A DNA stretch of 64,000 nucleotides from NCBI GenBank assembly GCA_028551475.1, contig CM052356.1:29725884-29789883 (forward strand), written 5' to 3'. This document shows positions 21,528 to 33,304 of the stretch, piece by piece. The number at the start of each line of letters is the position of its first letter. Within the stretch, counting starts at the first letter, position 1. Origin of the DNA: Casuarina equisetifolia. Lineage: Eukaryota > Streptophyta > Magnoliopsida > Fagales > Casuarinaceae. A model generated the notes under the pieces. That model worked only from the letters and a program-made list of their open reading frames with translations. It had not been told where the DNA came from and did not search any database. Made by a program: the position numbers and the translations under genes.

Positions 21528-22535
21528 TGCTACTTTTTTATTTTTTTGTAACGAATATGTGAGTTTATTCATTGAAGAATAAGATAATACAAAAGCTTAA
21601 AAGCATATCCTGGTATTACAATTTATCTAAGAGAAAATAATTTGATATTCTCTAGCTATAACACAATAAACATTCACTTGAAAGAATTTAATATTTCTAA
21701 ATAGAGATGCTTTCTCACGAATTACTTTTCGGATTCTAGCCAACAAAATTAGAATATCAATAGTCTTATTTTAAAAACGTCTATGATTACATTCAAACCA
21801 TATATAATAAAGATATGCTAAGAAAGAAAATTTAAGAAGTTTTACAACCAAATCATTTCCCTTAGTTGCTTTAATCATCCATTGCAGTTCAGTTTTCAAT
21901 CGTTGATGTTCTTACGAAGGCCTTGTTGTGCTAAAATACTTATCCAAATCTGACTAGTCCAAGTACATTAAAAAAACAAGTGTGACCTACTTTCATATTG
22001 AAAACCATAGAAATTACAATACAAATCAATTGAGGGGAGCTATCAAGAAATCACTTTTACTGTAAAAAGTTTATCTCTATATATAAGCCAAGCAATAAAG
22101 TTATGTTTGTTGATTCCTTTTGACCATATTAAATTATAACATTCAACCTTTGTAACCAATTGGCGCAATTCCTTATATGTTTCTTTATAACAATAAAATG
22201 GTTTGGAAAGCGCATAGGTGAGAACTTCTCGTAACTTTAGAATATCTCTCCAATTCCATGTCATATTTTCTTTGATGTCAATATACATAATTAAAGTTCT
22301 CCTGCATTTAGTACTATGAATCCATTTATTTCATAAGAATAGACTTAGACAATTTATGTGATTCTAGAGTGACTGTTTTAACAAAGCCTTATTCTACACT
22401 TTAAGGTTTTAGTAGTCCAAGTCTTCCTTTTTTAAGTGAACAAACAACTTACTGAGTAACGTTATGAGTTTTATGGTCTTCCAAATTTCCTAACCATAGA
22501 AAGTGTTATGAGTTTTAGTTATGCTACTTTTTATT
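21528..22535 (-). mobile_element. 5'-truncated L1 LINE, copy A
   Basis: The body (21541-22521) is flanked by the direct repeat TGCTACTTTTT(T)A at 21528-21540 and 22522-22535. On the minus strand it encodes the C-terminal part of ORF2: FLWLGNLEDHK, then GRLGLLNLKV and NKALLRQ (the Trp before NKA is a stop), and the open segment 22043-22288 with WNWRDILKLREVL and HNFIAWLIYRDKLFTVK. It aligns in translation with 11370-11820 of the large LINE but is clearly a different, older subfamily. Seven small length differences relative to copies B and C fall between 21639 and 22680. Confidence 0.85.
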
Positions 22536-23019
22536 AGTCTATAACTTTTAATACTTTTTCATCACCTCTCGATTCTTACTAACATATCATTTATTGTTTT
22601 ATGACCTAAATGCACTATTTCCCCTAACTTTTTCCTTGACTTAATGCCTAATGAGTTTGGTACGGTCAAATACAAAAAATTAATAATGACAAAGTAGTAG
22701 AAACAAACTTTTCCTTTTTGGTAACTTTTTCATAAATACTTATGCAAAATACGAAATAAATTAAAATTTTTATCTTGATTAATAATTTAGATTTTATTTC
22801 GTTTTCTGCATAAGTATTTATGAAAAAGTTACCAAAAAGGAAAAGTTTGTTTCTACTACTTTGTCATTATTAATTTTTTTGTATTTGACCGTACCAAACT
22901 CATTAGGCATTAAGTCAAGGAAAAAGTTAGGGGAAATAGTGCATTTAGGTCATAAAACAATAAATGATATGTTAGTAAGAATCGAGAGGTGATGAAAAAA
23001 GTATTAAAAGTTATAGACT
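22536..23019. repeat. Fold-back centre of the A/B palindrome
   Basis: The left arm ends at 22760 and the right arm starts at 22793. From there outward the two sides are reverse complements for about 16 kb. The 32 bases between them (22761-22792) are the reverse complement of 56376-56407 in copy C, so copy A stops 32 bases earlier than copy B along the parent sequence. Three A bases before the switch are common to both sides. No gene is present. Confidence 0.9.
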
Positions 23020-24031
23020 AATAAAAAGTAGCATAACTAAAACTCATAAACACTTTCTATGGTTAGGAAATTTGGAAGACCATAAAACTCATAACGTTAC
23101 TCAGTAAGTTGTTTGTTCACTTAAAAAAGGAAGACTTGGACTACTAAACCTTAAAGTGTAGAATAAGGCTTTGTTAAGACAGTCACTCTAGAATCACATA
23201 AATTGTCTAAGTCTATTCTTATGAAATAAATGGATTTATAGTACTAAATGCAGGAGAACTTTAATTATGTATATTGACATCAAAGAAAATATGACATGGA
23301 ATTGGAGAGATATTCTAAAGTTACGAGAAGTTCTCACCTATGCGCTTTCCAAACCATTTTATTGTTATAAAGAAACATATAAGGAATTGCGCCAATTGGT
23401 TACAAAGGTTGAATGTTATAATTTAATATGGTCAAGAGGAATCAACAAACATAACTTTATTGCTTGGCTTATATATAGAGATAAACTTTTTACAGTAAAA
23501 GTGATTTCTTGATAGCTCCCCTCAATTGATTTGTATTGTAATTTCTATGGTTTTCAATATGAAAGTAGGTCACACTTGTTTTTTTAATGTACTTGGACTA
23601 GTCAGATTTGGATAAGTATTTTAGCACAACAAGGCCTTCGTAAGAACATCAACGATTGAAATTCTGAACTGCAATGGATGATTAAAGCAACTAAGGGAAA
23701 TGATTTGGTTGTAAAACTTCTTAAATTTTCTTTCTTAGCATATCTTTATTATATATGGTTTGAATGTAATCATAGACGTTTTTAAAATAAGACTATTGAT
23801 ATTCTAATTTTGTTGGCTAGAATCCGAAAAGTAATTCGTGAGAAAGCATCTCTATTTAGAAATATTAAATTCTTTCAAGTGAATGTTTTATTGTGTTATA
23901 GCTAGAGAATATCAAATTCTATTTTCTCTTAGATAAATTGTAATACCAGGATATGCTTTTAAGCTTTTGTATTATCTTATTCTTCAATGAATAAACTCAC
24001 ATATTCGTTACAAAAAAATAAAAAAGTAGCA
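23020..24031 (+). mobile_element. 5'-truncated L1 LINE, copy B
   Basis: This is the inverted counterpart of 21528-22535, with the body at about 23034-24018 and the duplicated target at 23020-23033 and 24019-24031. Its open segment 23267-23512 differs from A and C by one residue (Arg for Lys in the IWS-GINKH segment). It lacks the small deletions seen in copy A. Confidence 0.85.
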
Positions 24032-24880
24032 CAACTTAGTGCATTGGAAAATGACTGGCAAACCTTAGGCCATGGGAGGTAAAACAACAAGGGAAAGAAA
24101 TAATTCATTAGTTATGGGAAATATATTATATCTTAATTTTGTAGGATACCTTTGTAGCCTTGGGAAAGTAGTCTTACTATTAGTGTTTCAATGATAGTGT
24201 TGTGTTTATTTATGAGTATTTTATGACTCTTTAAAGCTCTAGTATTGGTGTGATTTTAGTAGGGTTGTTGAAACTAAATATGGGCTACTAAATTGCGCTA
24301 TTAGGAGGTAGAAATTAGGATGAAATTGTCTCTTATGTTTGTTTTCTAGTACACTAAAAGGCACATGAAACTTTAAAAACAGAAAGATAGATAAAAGTAA
24401 TATATTCCCCATCTACAAATTACTTAAGAATATTGTTCATGGTTAGAAAGATCTCTTAGGAACCTAAAGTGTTGATCATTTGTCTTTTTAAGTACACTAA
24501 TCCTTTCAATATAAGGTCACATATTCCTTTTGTTCACCTATTACTTCAGGTTATTTCTAAGAGTAGTAAACCAACCTTCAAACTAAAAGGTGGTTTTGAA
24601 TCAATAGTGATTAGTTTTGGGATAAGTTACAATATTTTGATTTTTTTAACATATTTTTTGTTCTTTCTAAAATATCCTATTTAAGAATAAAAAACTGAAT
24701 TTTGCATGATTATTTGTTAGAAAAGTGGCTAGAGTCTACATAGTGGAATCATACTTTGGGAATTTACAAGTATATTTTCAAATCACTTGGGTTTATTTGT
24801 AACAAAGTAAACCATAGGCACAAATTTAACAATCTCATTTCGAAAAATTTAATCTCCGACACAAGTATTATAAAGATTTA

Positions 24881-26785
24881 TTAGTCACTGGTATTGAATT
24901 TATTTGTCTTATGGGCTAGAAGAAGCCATACATGAGTGATTAATCCCCCACCTCGCCTAAGATGTCCTGCATGATAATCCACGGGGCATTTACTTGCTGC
25001 ATAACACAACATCTCAATCCACATGCTGCTTATGATCTGCCATCTGTTCTCCATAGCCATCAGGTTTCTAGCTAATCTTTGTGCATCCTTCAGCACATTC
25101 CATTTCGATGTGACCACGGTTTCCTTCTTTCTGCTAGAGTTTCTGTCCTTGGGAATTTCTTCTGTCCGTAAAATCTTGCAGGCTTCACGTTCGTCTCTTG
25201 GAAACAGTGGATGGGTTCTGAAATACTCGATCAGCTCTGTGGAAGCATGTTGAAAGACGATATTCCCGATGGTGCTGCATAACATGTGAGGACGCATCAC
25301 CAGAAGATACATCATGTAGTTAGAAAGCAGTCTACTCGTTTCAATTAGGGAGTCTGGGGCATCGGATTGAACATCTGCATGATAGCAGATATCTGTTGCG
25401 ATATGCCATATGGTAATGCTCTTGTCGAAATCTCTCTTGACACTCCATTTGAAATCATGGTTGAGGCATCCATACCTTTCAAGTGCCCATTGACCTCTTT
25501 GGGTGATCGGCTTTGAACCACTTTCTCTGTCCACCTCTTTCATTTCCTGAACCACCAAGTTTTTCAATTCTCTGGGGAAATCCACACGGGTCCGCCTAAA
25601 ATGCTTTCTGAGCTTCATGTCAAATCCACGGAACTTGAGGATTGGACGGAGCTTTAGTTGCTTATCATGGAGGCAAAAGTCTAGCAAATTGAACTGCCCC
25701 AATTTATTAGACCACCTTTTCCACTTGTATGACCGTGGAACGAGGACTCGCAAGCATGGCATCGCCATGGGGATATAGTGGTGCTTCATTATTCCAACTA
25801 TCGCCCAATCTGAGAAAGGTAGAAGAATGATCTGATAAACCTCTACCATTATGGCTCCAATTACCAAAAAATAGGTAAAGCCCGCATCCATATGACGCAA
25901 GAATCCATCCTTGAACATGATGGTGAGTACACAAAAAGTGAAAGCTAGACCAAAGAAGCTGATGATTCGGAGAAGCAAACCTATCCAAGTATAGACTATA
26001 GGCGCCTTTGTATAGAGCACGTCGTACATGAAGCCAAGTTCAGCATCTGTAATTGTGAAGACATCCTCAGCTGAATATTCATCAATGGACATCCATGGTA
26101 GAGACTCATAAAATGGCTGGTAGAGCCAGTTTTCTAGGTGGGGCTTCAAGCAGTTAAAACGGTAGTAACCCTTCAAGATCAATTCTAGACCGGCGATGTC
26201 CTCGGGCAGCTTTCTGAGTAGAGCAGGAGCATGCTCTTCTTGGTCTATTTCCTCGATGGTTAAACCAGAGTTCCAGAATGCTGACTTGAGAGCCCATACC
26301 GACTCGCCATACTTGATGATTCCGGCAGAAAACGTCGGGAAGTAGAGGAAGGAGAGGAGAGTATCCGTCCAGCACTTGATCAGGATATATACAACAACAC
26401 CCACTTGGAACAGTAGGCTAAGAATCTGCCTTAATCCCAGTCGATTGTCTTCTAGAGAGTAGGCAGTAATGGCATCTGGATTCCCAATCTGCACTAAAAG
26501 TAACGGCGCCAGCAGTGCCTTCAGCTCTATAGGAGTTTGCTGTTGCTGTGCGTTCTGGGGCTGAAGTGTAGTGAGCTTGCCCATAATGATCTTCTCCACG
26601 GCGCCAGAGAGGAAGTAGGCAAACCACACTGTAAATCTGATTCTGATTTCGGGTTTGTACCTTCTGCGGCTGCCGAAGAGGGTGAGCACAATTTGCAAAG
26701 CGAAGCTCACTATGACCAGCATGTAAATTCCCCATGCGTCCCAGAGCATCTTCAGTTGTCCCGGAAGTACATCCATCATGTTCAT
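24881..26785 (-). CDS. DUF4220/DUF594 membrane protein, gene 3, copy B
   Basis: The encoded protein is the same as that of 18774-20678, on the opposite strand, with its start at the ATG complementary to 26783-26785. The absence of any amino-acid difference over 634 residues argues for extremely recent duplication or for an assembly copy. Its flanks, including the inferred leader at 28137-28234, are also duplicated. Confidence 0.85.
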   Translation of the reverse strand: MNMMDVLPGQLKMLWDAWGIYMLVIVSFALQIVLTLFGSRRRYKPEIRIRFTVWFAYFLSGAVEKIIMGKLTTLQPQNAQQQQTPIELKALLAPLLLVQIGNPDAITAYSLEDNRLGLRQILSLLFQVGVVVYILIKCWTDTLLSFLYFPTFSAGIIKYGESVWALKSAFWNSGLTIEEIDQEEHAPALLRKLPEDIAGLELILKGYYRFNCLKPHLENWLYQPFYESLPWMSIDEYSAEDVFTITDAELGFMYDVLYTKAPIVYTWIGLLLRIISFFGLAFTFCVLTIMFKDGFLRHMDAGFTYFLVIGAIMVEVYQIILLPFSDWAIVGIMKHHYIPMAMPCLRVLVPRSYKWKRWSNKLGQFNLLDFCLHDKQLKLRPILKFRGFDMKLRKHFRRTRVDFPRELKNLVVQEMKEVDRESGSKPITQRGQWALERYGCLNHDFKWSVKRDFDKSITIWHIATDICYHADVQSDAPDSLIETSRLLSNYMMYLLVMRPHMLCSTIGNIVFQHASTELIEYFRTHPLFPRDEREACKILRTEEIPKDRNSSRKKETVVTSKWNVLKDAQRLARNLMAMENRWQIISSMWIEMLCYAASKCPVDYHAGHLRRGGGLITHVWLLLAHKTNKFNTSD

Positions 26786-29305
26786 GGCCCCTCGTGCCAA
26801 AGTTTATAATGTAGCTGAAAGAAATTGAGAAGCTATTGTCACTGGTATAAAGAAAGGAGAGAAAGGAAAGTATTGGTGCTCAATCATCCCCGTTAGAGTT
26901 TGCCATCATCATAGCCCAAAGAAATGCTTATTATTGCAAGGCCTATTGGTTGAGTGATAAGTTAGTAGGGGCCACTAATCATTAGGTGAAGAATTTGAAG
27001 TTAGGTAGGGTATTACTGTGTTTGATTCTAAATAAAAAAGAAAAAAAAATTGCTTAGTACTTTAATGCTCCAAGCAAAGTTGCAAGCTTTTAAAAGAAAA
27101 AATTGACAAATGGACATAATCCTTTATTTCGAGCAGCATATTATTAATATATGTTGAAAGGTATCATAGGTGATATATGTTTTGAATTCTCTTAATTATA
27201 GTCTACTAGAACTCTCATAATATAGAACTTTCCATTTAAAGCTCTATATCAGTATTAGGATTTAACAATCTATCATGTTATGAATTTAGTTTGGTAATAC
27301 TTTTATTCTGTGAAAGAGGGCTTCATATGGGAAGAAAAGGACTTTTGAGCTGAACTCTATTATTGAGCTGAACTATATTAACTTGAGATTATAATTCACG
27401 AAAGTGACGGAAAATTTAGCGTAAATCAATAGTTATTTTATATAAATTTTATGACTTATAAAGTTTATAACTTATTTCAAATTTGGTTCGATTACAAAGA
27501 TACGTAGATTTATTTTATTTCTTTTCCCTTCTCATCATTTAAGACCACCTTAAGATCTTGATAGAGTTGGATCCACCTAAAACTACTCAAGACTTGGTTT
27601 GCATAGGAAACATAAATGCTGAGAATGATAAGATTTCTGATAACAAGCGTTGGTGGGAAGAAGACACACATCTGGGCTCGGTAAAACCGAACAAAAGTAA
27701 ATGTTTCGGGAATGTCCTATGGCAATCGCTGAAAATGTATGAAATGGACCTGAACTCACAGCAAAAATGGAAGCTTTCACAAACACTAACAGATCAGCTC
27801 AGAAGACCCCAGAAATTCCAGTACGTGCACCAAGTGGTTTGCACATTTGATCTGGAAAACCTCGTTTCCAAACGATGGAAACTGATCCCGTCGAAATGAT
27901 GGCTAAGGATTTGAAGTGTCACAATAAATATAGGTGGGGTCTAATTTGAGATTGTCCCAATAACCAAAAGATGAAGCGTTCCAACTCTAACCGAACCTTG
28001 TCGAAATCGGATAGCAATTTGAGTTTCTGGATCTTTTCGAATGGCTAATATGGAACTCTCTTCTATAAAAAAAGAACCATTTCAAGACAAAAATGCTTCC
28101 CACATAGAAAAAGACCTTACAACATATTGCAAATACCTGAGCAGCTGGAATCCTGGCTTGAGTCAGGCGAGACAATGTATTGTGTTTATACAGCGACCTG
28201 ATCAAAGGAATGAAAGAACCAGGGTTAATGATCAAAGGCTAAGGAATTCGTACGCTGTCAGTTTCACTTTCAATCCCAATGATTAAAGAAAATCTGAATC
28301 AAAGAACCCAAAGGGGAGAAGATCGATTTTTTTCTTGCTTTCTAGGATATACCTTTACCAATGCTACCATATGCCTATGAACTAGTTGATCTTTATAGAC
28401 GGCCTCTACGTTTTGGGTTAGTAGGCCACTTCCAAAATCAAGTTAGGGGAGCAAATGATACCAATCTTGTAATAGTGTTTTTGCATGCTTGTATTCATGG
28501 TTATCATGGTAGTGCACTTTCTGCTTTATTCTCTTCCTTGAACCCATCGCGTGAAACTTTTAAAGGATTCAGGCTTGGTTGCTTCCTTAGTGAAATGTCC
28601 TTTTCCGTTCTTAGTTTCAAACTTCCCTTAAAGTCTCTAGTTTATTTCCATTTTCTTGCAACGCAAAACCATAATAGAAAGACATTTCGCTGACAAGTCC
28701 TTTTTCTCATCTGGGATTGGTAGCTGTGAGATAGAGATTGCTTGAAAACCTTCACAAATGCTTTTTGAAGAGACGTACCTCGGGTCCAGAAACTTTCTAA
28801 CAATGCTACTTAAGATTCCGAAATTTTCCATAAAATAAGCTCGCCCTTGGTACTTTTCCATTGTGTTTTTAGAGTACTCATCTATATTTATGTTACAGGA
28901 TCTCTACGGGAGGAGAAGTAAGGTAGCTCAGAGCATTTTTGGCTTTCACGGTAATCTAGGATGGAATTGTTCGTTGGATTAGCATCCGCCTTTCACATTC
29001 TTTTTCCTCATTTGGTCACTATTGCGGCAAGATTAAGATCGAAATTATGCGAATAGAGGTGGTTTTTGGCTGTAAGCATTGGGATGCCATGACAAACAAA
29101 TTGAAACCTTTCAATAACATGGAGATATTTACGGCCCAAATACAGGCAAAGACCATGTATTACAAGCTTAATTGAAGTACACATCCTGGCTCAAGCCAAC
29201 ATTTGAAGTAAATCACTCTAACCTTTACATGTGAGATTTATTCATCAAATAATGGGGATATTTTTACAAGATTACATGTAAAGTGCCTCAAAACATATGC
29301 ATGCA

Positions 29306-31204
29306 TTAGTCGCTGGAGGAGAACTTCTCTGTCTTGTGTGCTAGGAGAAGCCAGACATGAGTGATCAACCCCCCACCACGCCTCAGCTGTTCTGCATGGT
29401 AATCTAGTTGGCAATTGCTTGCAGCATAGCACAACATCTCCACCCAAACACTACTTATGATGAGCCATTTGTTTTCTAGGCCCATTAGAATCTTAGAGAG
29501 TTCTTGTACCTCCGCAAGAGAATTCCATTTAGATGTAACAATGCTTTCCTTTTCTCTGTCGAAGTCCAATTCTGGTTTAAGTTTTTCTGTTCTCAATGTC
29601 ATACAGGCGGCTAGCTCATCTGTTATTATTGGTGATTGAGTAGTCAAAAGCCTGACGAGTCTGATGTAGGCATGGTGGAATACGACATCTGCTGTGGTGG
29701 AGCATAACATGTGTGGCCGCACAGCGAGAAGGTACATTAAATAGTTTGATAGCAATCTGCTCATATCTCTTCGGGAGTCTGCAGCATCACTTGGAACATC
29801 TGAATAGTAGCATATGTCTGTTGCAAGGTGCCATATGATGATGCTCTTATCGAAGTCCCTTTTAACACTCCATTTGAGTTTGTCGAGGCATCCATGCCTG
29901 CCAAGTGCCCATTGACCTTTTTTGCTGATGGGCTTTGAACCTCTCACACGATCGAGCACATTCAACTCTTGCATTATTAGTTCCTTCAATTCGGAGGGAA
30001 ATTCCACGCGCGTCTTGTTCCTAATCCTTCTAAACTCCATGTCCTTGCCATGAAACTCAATGCTTCTGCTGAACTTCAATGGCTTGTCGTGAAGACAAAA
30101 GTCTAACAGATTGAATTGTCCCAATGAATTGGACCACCTTCTCCAATGGCATGACTGTGGACCAAGAACTTTCAAGCATTGCATCATACAAGGCATGTCA
30201 TGGTGCCTAATCATTTGGATTATTGCCCAGTCTGAGAAAGGTAGCAGCAGGATCTGATACACCTCTATAATTATAGTTGTAATCAACACTATAAATGTAT
30301 AGCGGGAGTCTGTCTTCCGTAAATAGCCTTTCTTGAAGAAGATTGAGAATAGACATAAAGTACTTGTTAAACTGAAAAAACTGATTATGCGAAGAATGCA
30401 ACCGATTCTCGTGTATACAATAGGTGCCTTTGTATAGAGCACATCATACATGAAGCCAAGTTCAATATCTATGATTTTGAACGTGTCCTCTGTCGAATAT
30501 CCATTAATCGACATCAATGGGTAAGAATCATATAGGGGCTTATAGAGCCAATTCTCAAGTTGTGGTTTCAAGCAATCAAAACGATAATAAGCCTTCAAGA
30601 TCAACTCTAGACCAGGAATCTCACTTGGTAGGTGTGGGAGCAAAGTAGGAAGATTTGCTTCCGGGTCAGTTTCCTCTCTGCGTATGCCAGAGTTTCTCAA
30701 GGCTGACTTGAGAGCCCATGCTGACTCCCCATACTTGATTAGTCCAGCCAAAAATGTTGGCAGATATAGATATGAGATCTCATGTTTAGTCCAACACCTA
30801 ACGAGGATATAAACAACAATACCCACTTGGAAGAACAAGTTAATTACTTGCCTGAGTCCTAGTCTGTTGTCTTCTGTTGAGTAGGCAGTAATGGTATCTG
30901 GGTTTCCAAGTTGCACTAAAAGCAAAGGCGCCAACAGCGCCTTTAGCTCCAAGGTGACGGTGTGTTCCTCATTGTCAGCGATTTCAAATGTGGTGAGCTT
31001 GCCTATGGTAACCTTCACAACAGAGCCGATTAGCAGGTAGGAAGACCAAACTGTAAATCTTATCCCAAGTCCTGGAATGTATTTTCTGCGACCGCCAAAC
31101 ACAGTGAGGAGAATTTCCAAGGCAAAGCTCACCAAAACCAGCATCTCGATACCCCATGAATTCCATAGATACTTTAGCAGATGTGGCACTGGATCGAAGT
31201 TCAT
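29306..31204 (-). CDS. DUF4220/DUF594 membrane protein, gene 2, copy B
   Basis: The encoded 632-residue protein is the same as at 14355-16253. Order and spacing to gene 3 copy B (2520 bases between the two genes) are the same as in A. See the findings on whether this copy exists in the genome. Confidence 0.85.
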   Translation of the reverse strand: MNFDPVPHLLKYLWNSWGIEMLVLVSFALEILLTVFGGRRKYIPGLGIRFTVWSSYLLIGSVVKVTIGKLTTFEIADNEEHTVTLELKALLAPLLLVQLGNPDTITAYSTEDNRLGLRQVINLFFQVGIVVYILVRCWTKHEISYLYLPTFLAGLIKYGESAWALKSALRNSGIRREETDPEANLPTLLPHLPSEIPGLELILKAYYRFDCLKPQLENWLYKPLYDSYPLMSINGYSTEDTFKIIDIELGFMYDVLYTKAPIVYTRIGCILRIISFFSLTSTLCLFSIFFKKGYLRKTDSRYTFIVLITTIIIEVYQILLLPFSDWAIIQMIRHHDMPCMMQCLKVLGPQSCHWRRWSNSLGQFNLLDFCLHDKPLKFSRSIEFHGKDMEFRRIRNKTRVEFPSELKELIMQELNVLDRVRGSKPISKKGQWALGRHGCLDKLKWSVKRDFDKSIIIWHLATDICYYSDVPSDAADSRRDMSRLLSNYLMYLLAVRPHMLCSTTADVVFHHAYIRLVRLLTTQSPIITDELAACMTLRTEKLKPELDFDREKESIVTSKWNSLAEVQELSKILMGLENKWLIISSVWVEMLCYAASNCQLDYHAEQLRRGGGLITHVWLLLAHKTEKFSSSD

Positions 31205-31579
31205 GGTGGGAATGCAACTGAAACGATTATGAAACTTTTGAGTTAGTCAAGTTTATTCTCGATAGATGAACACACCTTCCAAACATAAGAAGATGAAGTA
31301 CATATTGAATTGCATATGATCAGATTTCCTAACCTAAACATTGTATGGTTAAATTTGACACCAAAAGTTATTTTCTTACACAAACAGAATATGACGAAAA
31401 TATTCAAGAAAACGACGAACAGAAACTATCAATGCATCTTAAATCGTTGATGATGTCTTCCTTTATCTAGAAAATTGTTAATAGAGATTTTATGTTATAT
31501 TCTACAATTGTCTTAACAATTTAACAATCAGCTTATCTCGTCTAATGTGTTCTAGACTTGCAGAGCAAAAAAGCACAAT

Positions 31580-31806
31580 AAAGAAAAATAACAAACTCTT
31601 CCAAATTGTATCAAGCGAATGTTTTAAGAATATTAAATTCTTTCAAGTGAATGTTTTATTGTGTTATAATTGAAAAATTTTAAATTATATATATTTTTTA
31701 GATAAATTGTAATGCTGAAGTATGTTCTTAAATTTTTATATTTCTTTATTCTTTAATGAATAAACTCACATATCCATTAAAAAAAAAAGAAAAAAGAAAA
31801 ATAACA
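31580..31806 (+). mobile_element. Very short L1 3' tail, copy B
   Basis: Inverted counterpart of 13753-13979, with the body at about 31594-31792 and the same target-site duplication. One base differs from copy A (ACATACTTC instead of ACATATTTC); the other nearby difference, AAG against AGG, separates copy C from both. Confidence 0.75.
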
Positions 31807-33304
31807 TTCTGAATTCATATGTAAGAGCTAGTAGTTCTCTTTTTTCCTTCTATTCCCTCATGATGTGCACAAAAACAGGAACGAATTGGAACATAAGAGA
31901 AAAAAGGTGGGGGGGGGAAGGCTTGCATGACTAGCTGTTTCAGTCAAAAGGTAAAAGGAAGAAGAATAAGATCTTATTCCATATTCCAAGAACATTGCAT
32001 TGCTTGATTGTATAGGTAACTTTCCAGCTTAAGTTTCTTTTTGGACCTTTCTCGTTTGATGTTCCTAGGAAAAATCTCGTCCATGGACCGATTTAAAAAA
32101 TAACCACGGAAGCAACCAATGGAAAGTCACATTCGCCTACCTACTGAGGACTAAAAATAGGTCTTCCATGGAGCAACTTCAAAGAAAAACAGGAGAAAAG
32201 AAAGACAGAAAAAGAATAGATTTTAAGTGGCTGGATAAAGAAAAAGCACCCTCATGCACGTAGTAAACGAGATGTGTACACCAGAAATGCAATGGAATCC
32301 AGGTGTACTTAAAATGCCTGGAAATCAGAGAAAAGTACCTTGGCCTCGGAGCACTTCCGCAGCTAGGAAAGAAATGTGCAGCAGCTGAGGATAACAAAGC
32401 CAACCAGATCTTTCAAATGGACTTCTGGCGCATGCTTAGTTTCCAAAATGATTGGTTGCTAGTTGGTTCTACCTCCAATGCTGGATACCTATATGTAGAA
32501 AGTGTGAATTAAATAAGCAAAAGGAGTTTCCGAAACTCCTTTGCTTACTTCATTTGGAAGGTATTTTCTTTTTCTTTATACTGCGCTACAGCTGAAACCC
32601 ATTTACAAGATGGAGCTTAATGATGCTTTGCTTCTCTCGGTATAGTGTGGCCAGTTTGATTTCTTTTTAATTGTGATGCTTAACTTGTGACACTGTTCTA
32701 GTATATCTTAATAGTTAAGCATCCAATGCTATGAAATCAACTAATTTTTTTTTTCTAATTTTTATTTTTTACACGAATGTGGAGCTTCTTTATGAATCAA
32801 CAGCTCACGACAATGGATTCAACATAAAATTTTGGATTAATTTCTGTCTAATGGCGTTGCTTAACTTGTAACACTTTCTTACCACAGTAAACGACCTTAC
32901 AATATATTTGACAATAATGGTGACCACGAGCAAAAGAAGTTAAAATATGGTAAACATCCGAGCAACTAGGCTCCTGAATTGAATGCCATAAAAGAGAATG
33001 TGTAGTAGAGATGCGTACAGCAATCAGAAGAAAGACAAGGAAGAACCAAAGTTTGTTGATCAATGCTAGAGATTAGTGCGTTGGCAGTTTACCCCTCACC
33101 TTCAAAGCTTATAGAGGGCTTGCAAAATCCCAAGGGAAGAAGATTTTCGTCTCTACTTTGATTAACTTTTTGTTCCTAATTTTTCTACATAATCAACTGT
33201 ATTAAAACTTGAAGTCTCAAATAGATTTTTTTTTTTTTGGTGAAAGGTCAAATTATATATCACCCGTAAAAAAATTTACAAGATTGTTCGATTACAAAAT
33301 ATCA

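Noticed and set aside
22043-22288. 81-codon antisense open frame considered as a small gene
   Set aside because: It aligns with the C-terminal ORF2 region of L1 elements, so it is LINE remnant and not a host gene. The same holds for 23267-23512 and 55656-55901.
22000-23600. Palindrome considered as a natural terminal inverted repeat of a large DNA transposon
   Set aside because: The arms contain whole host genes and nested LINEs, there is no transposase, and the outer ends are set by a contig break and not by a target duplication.
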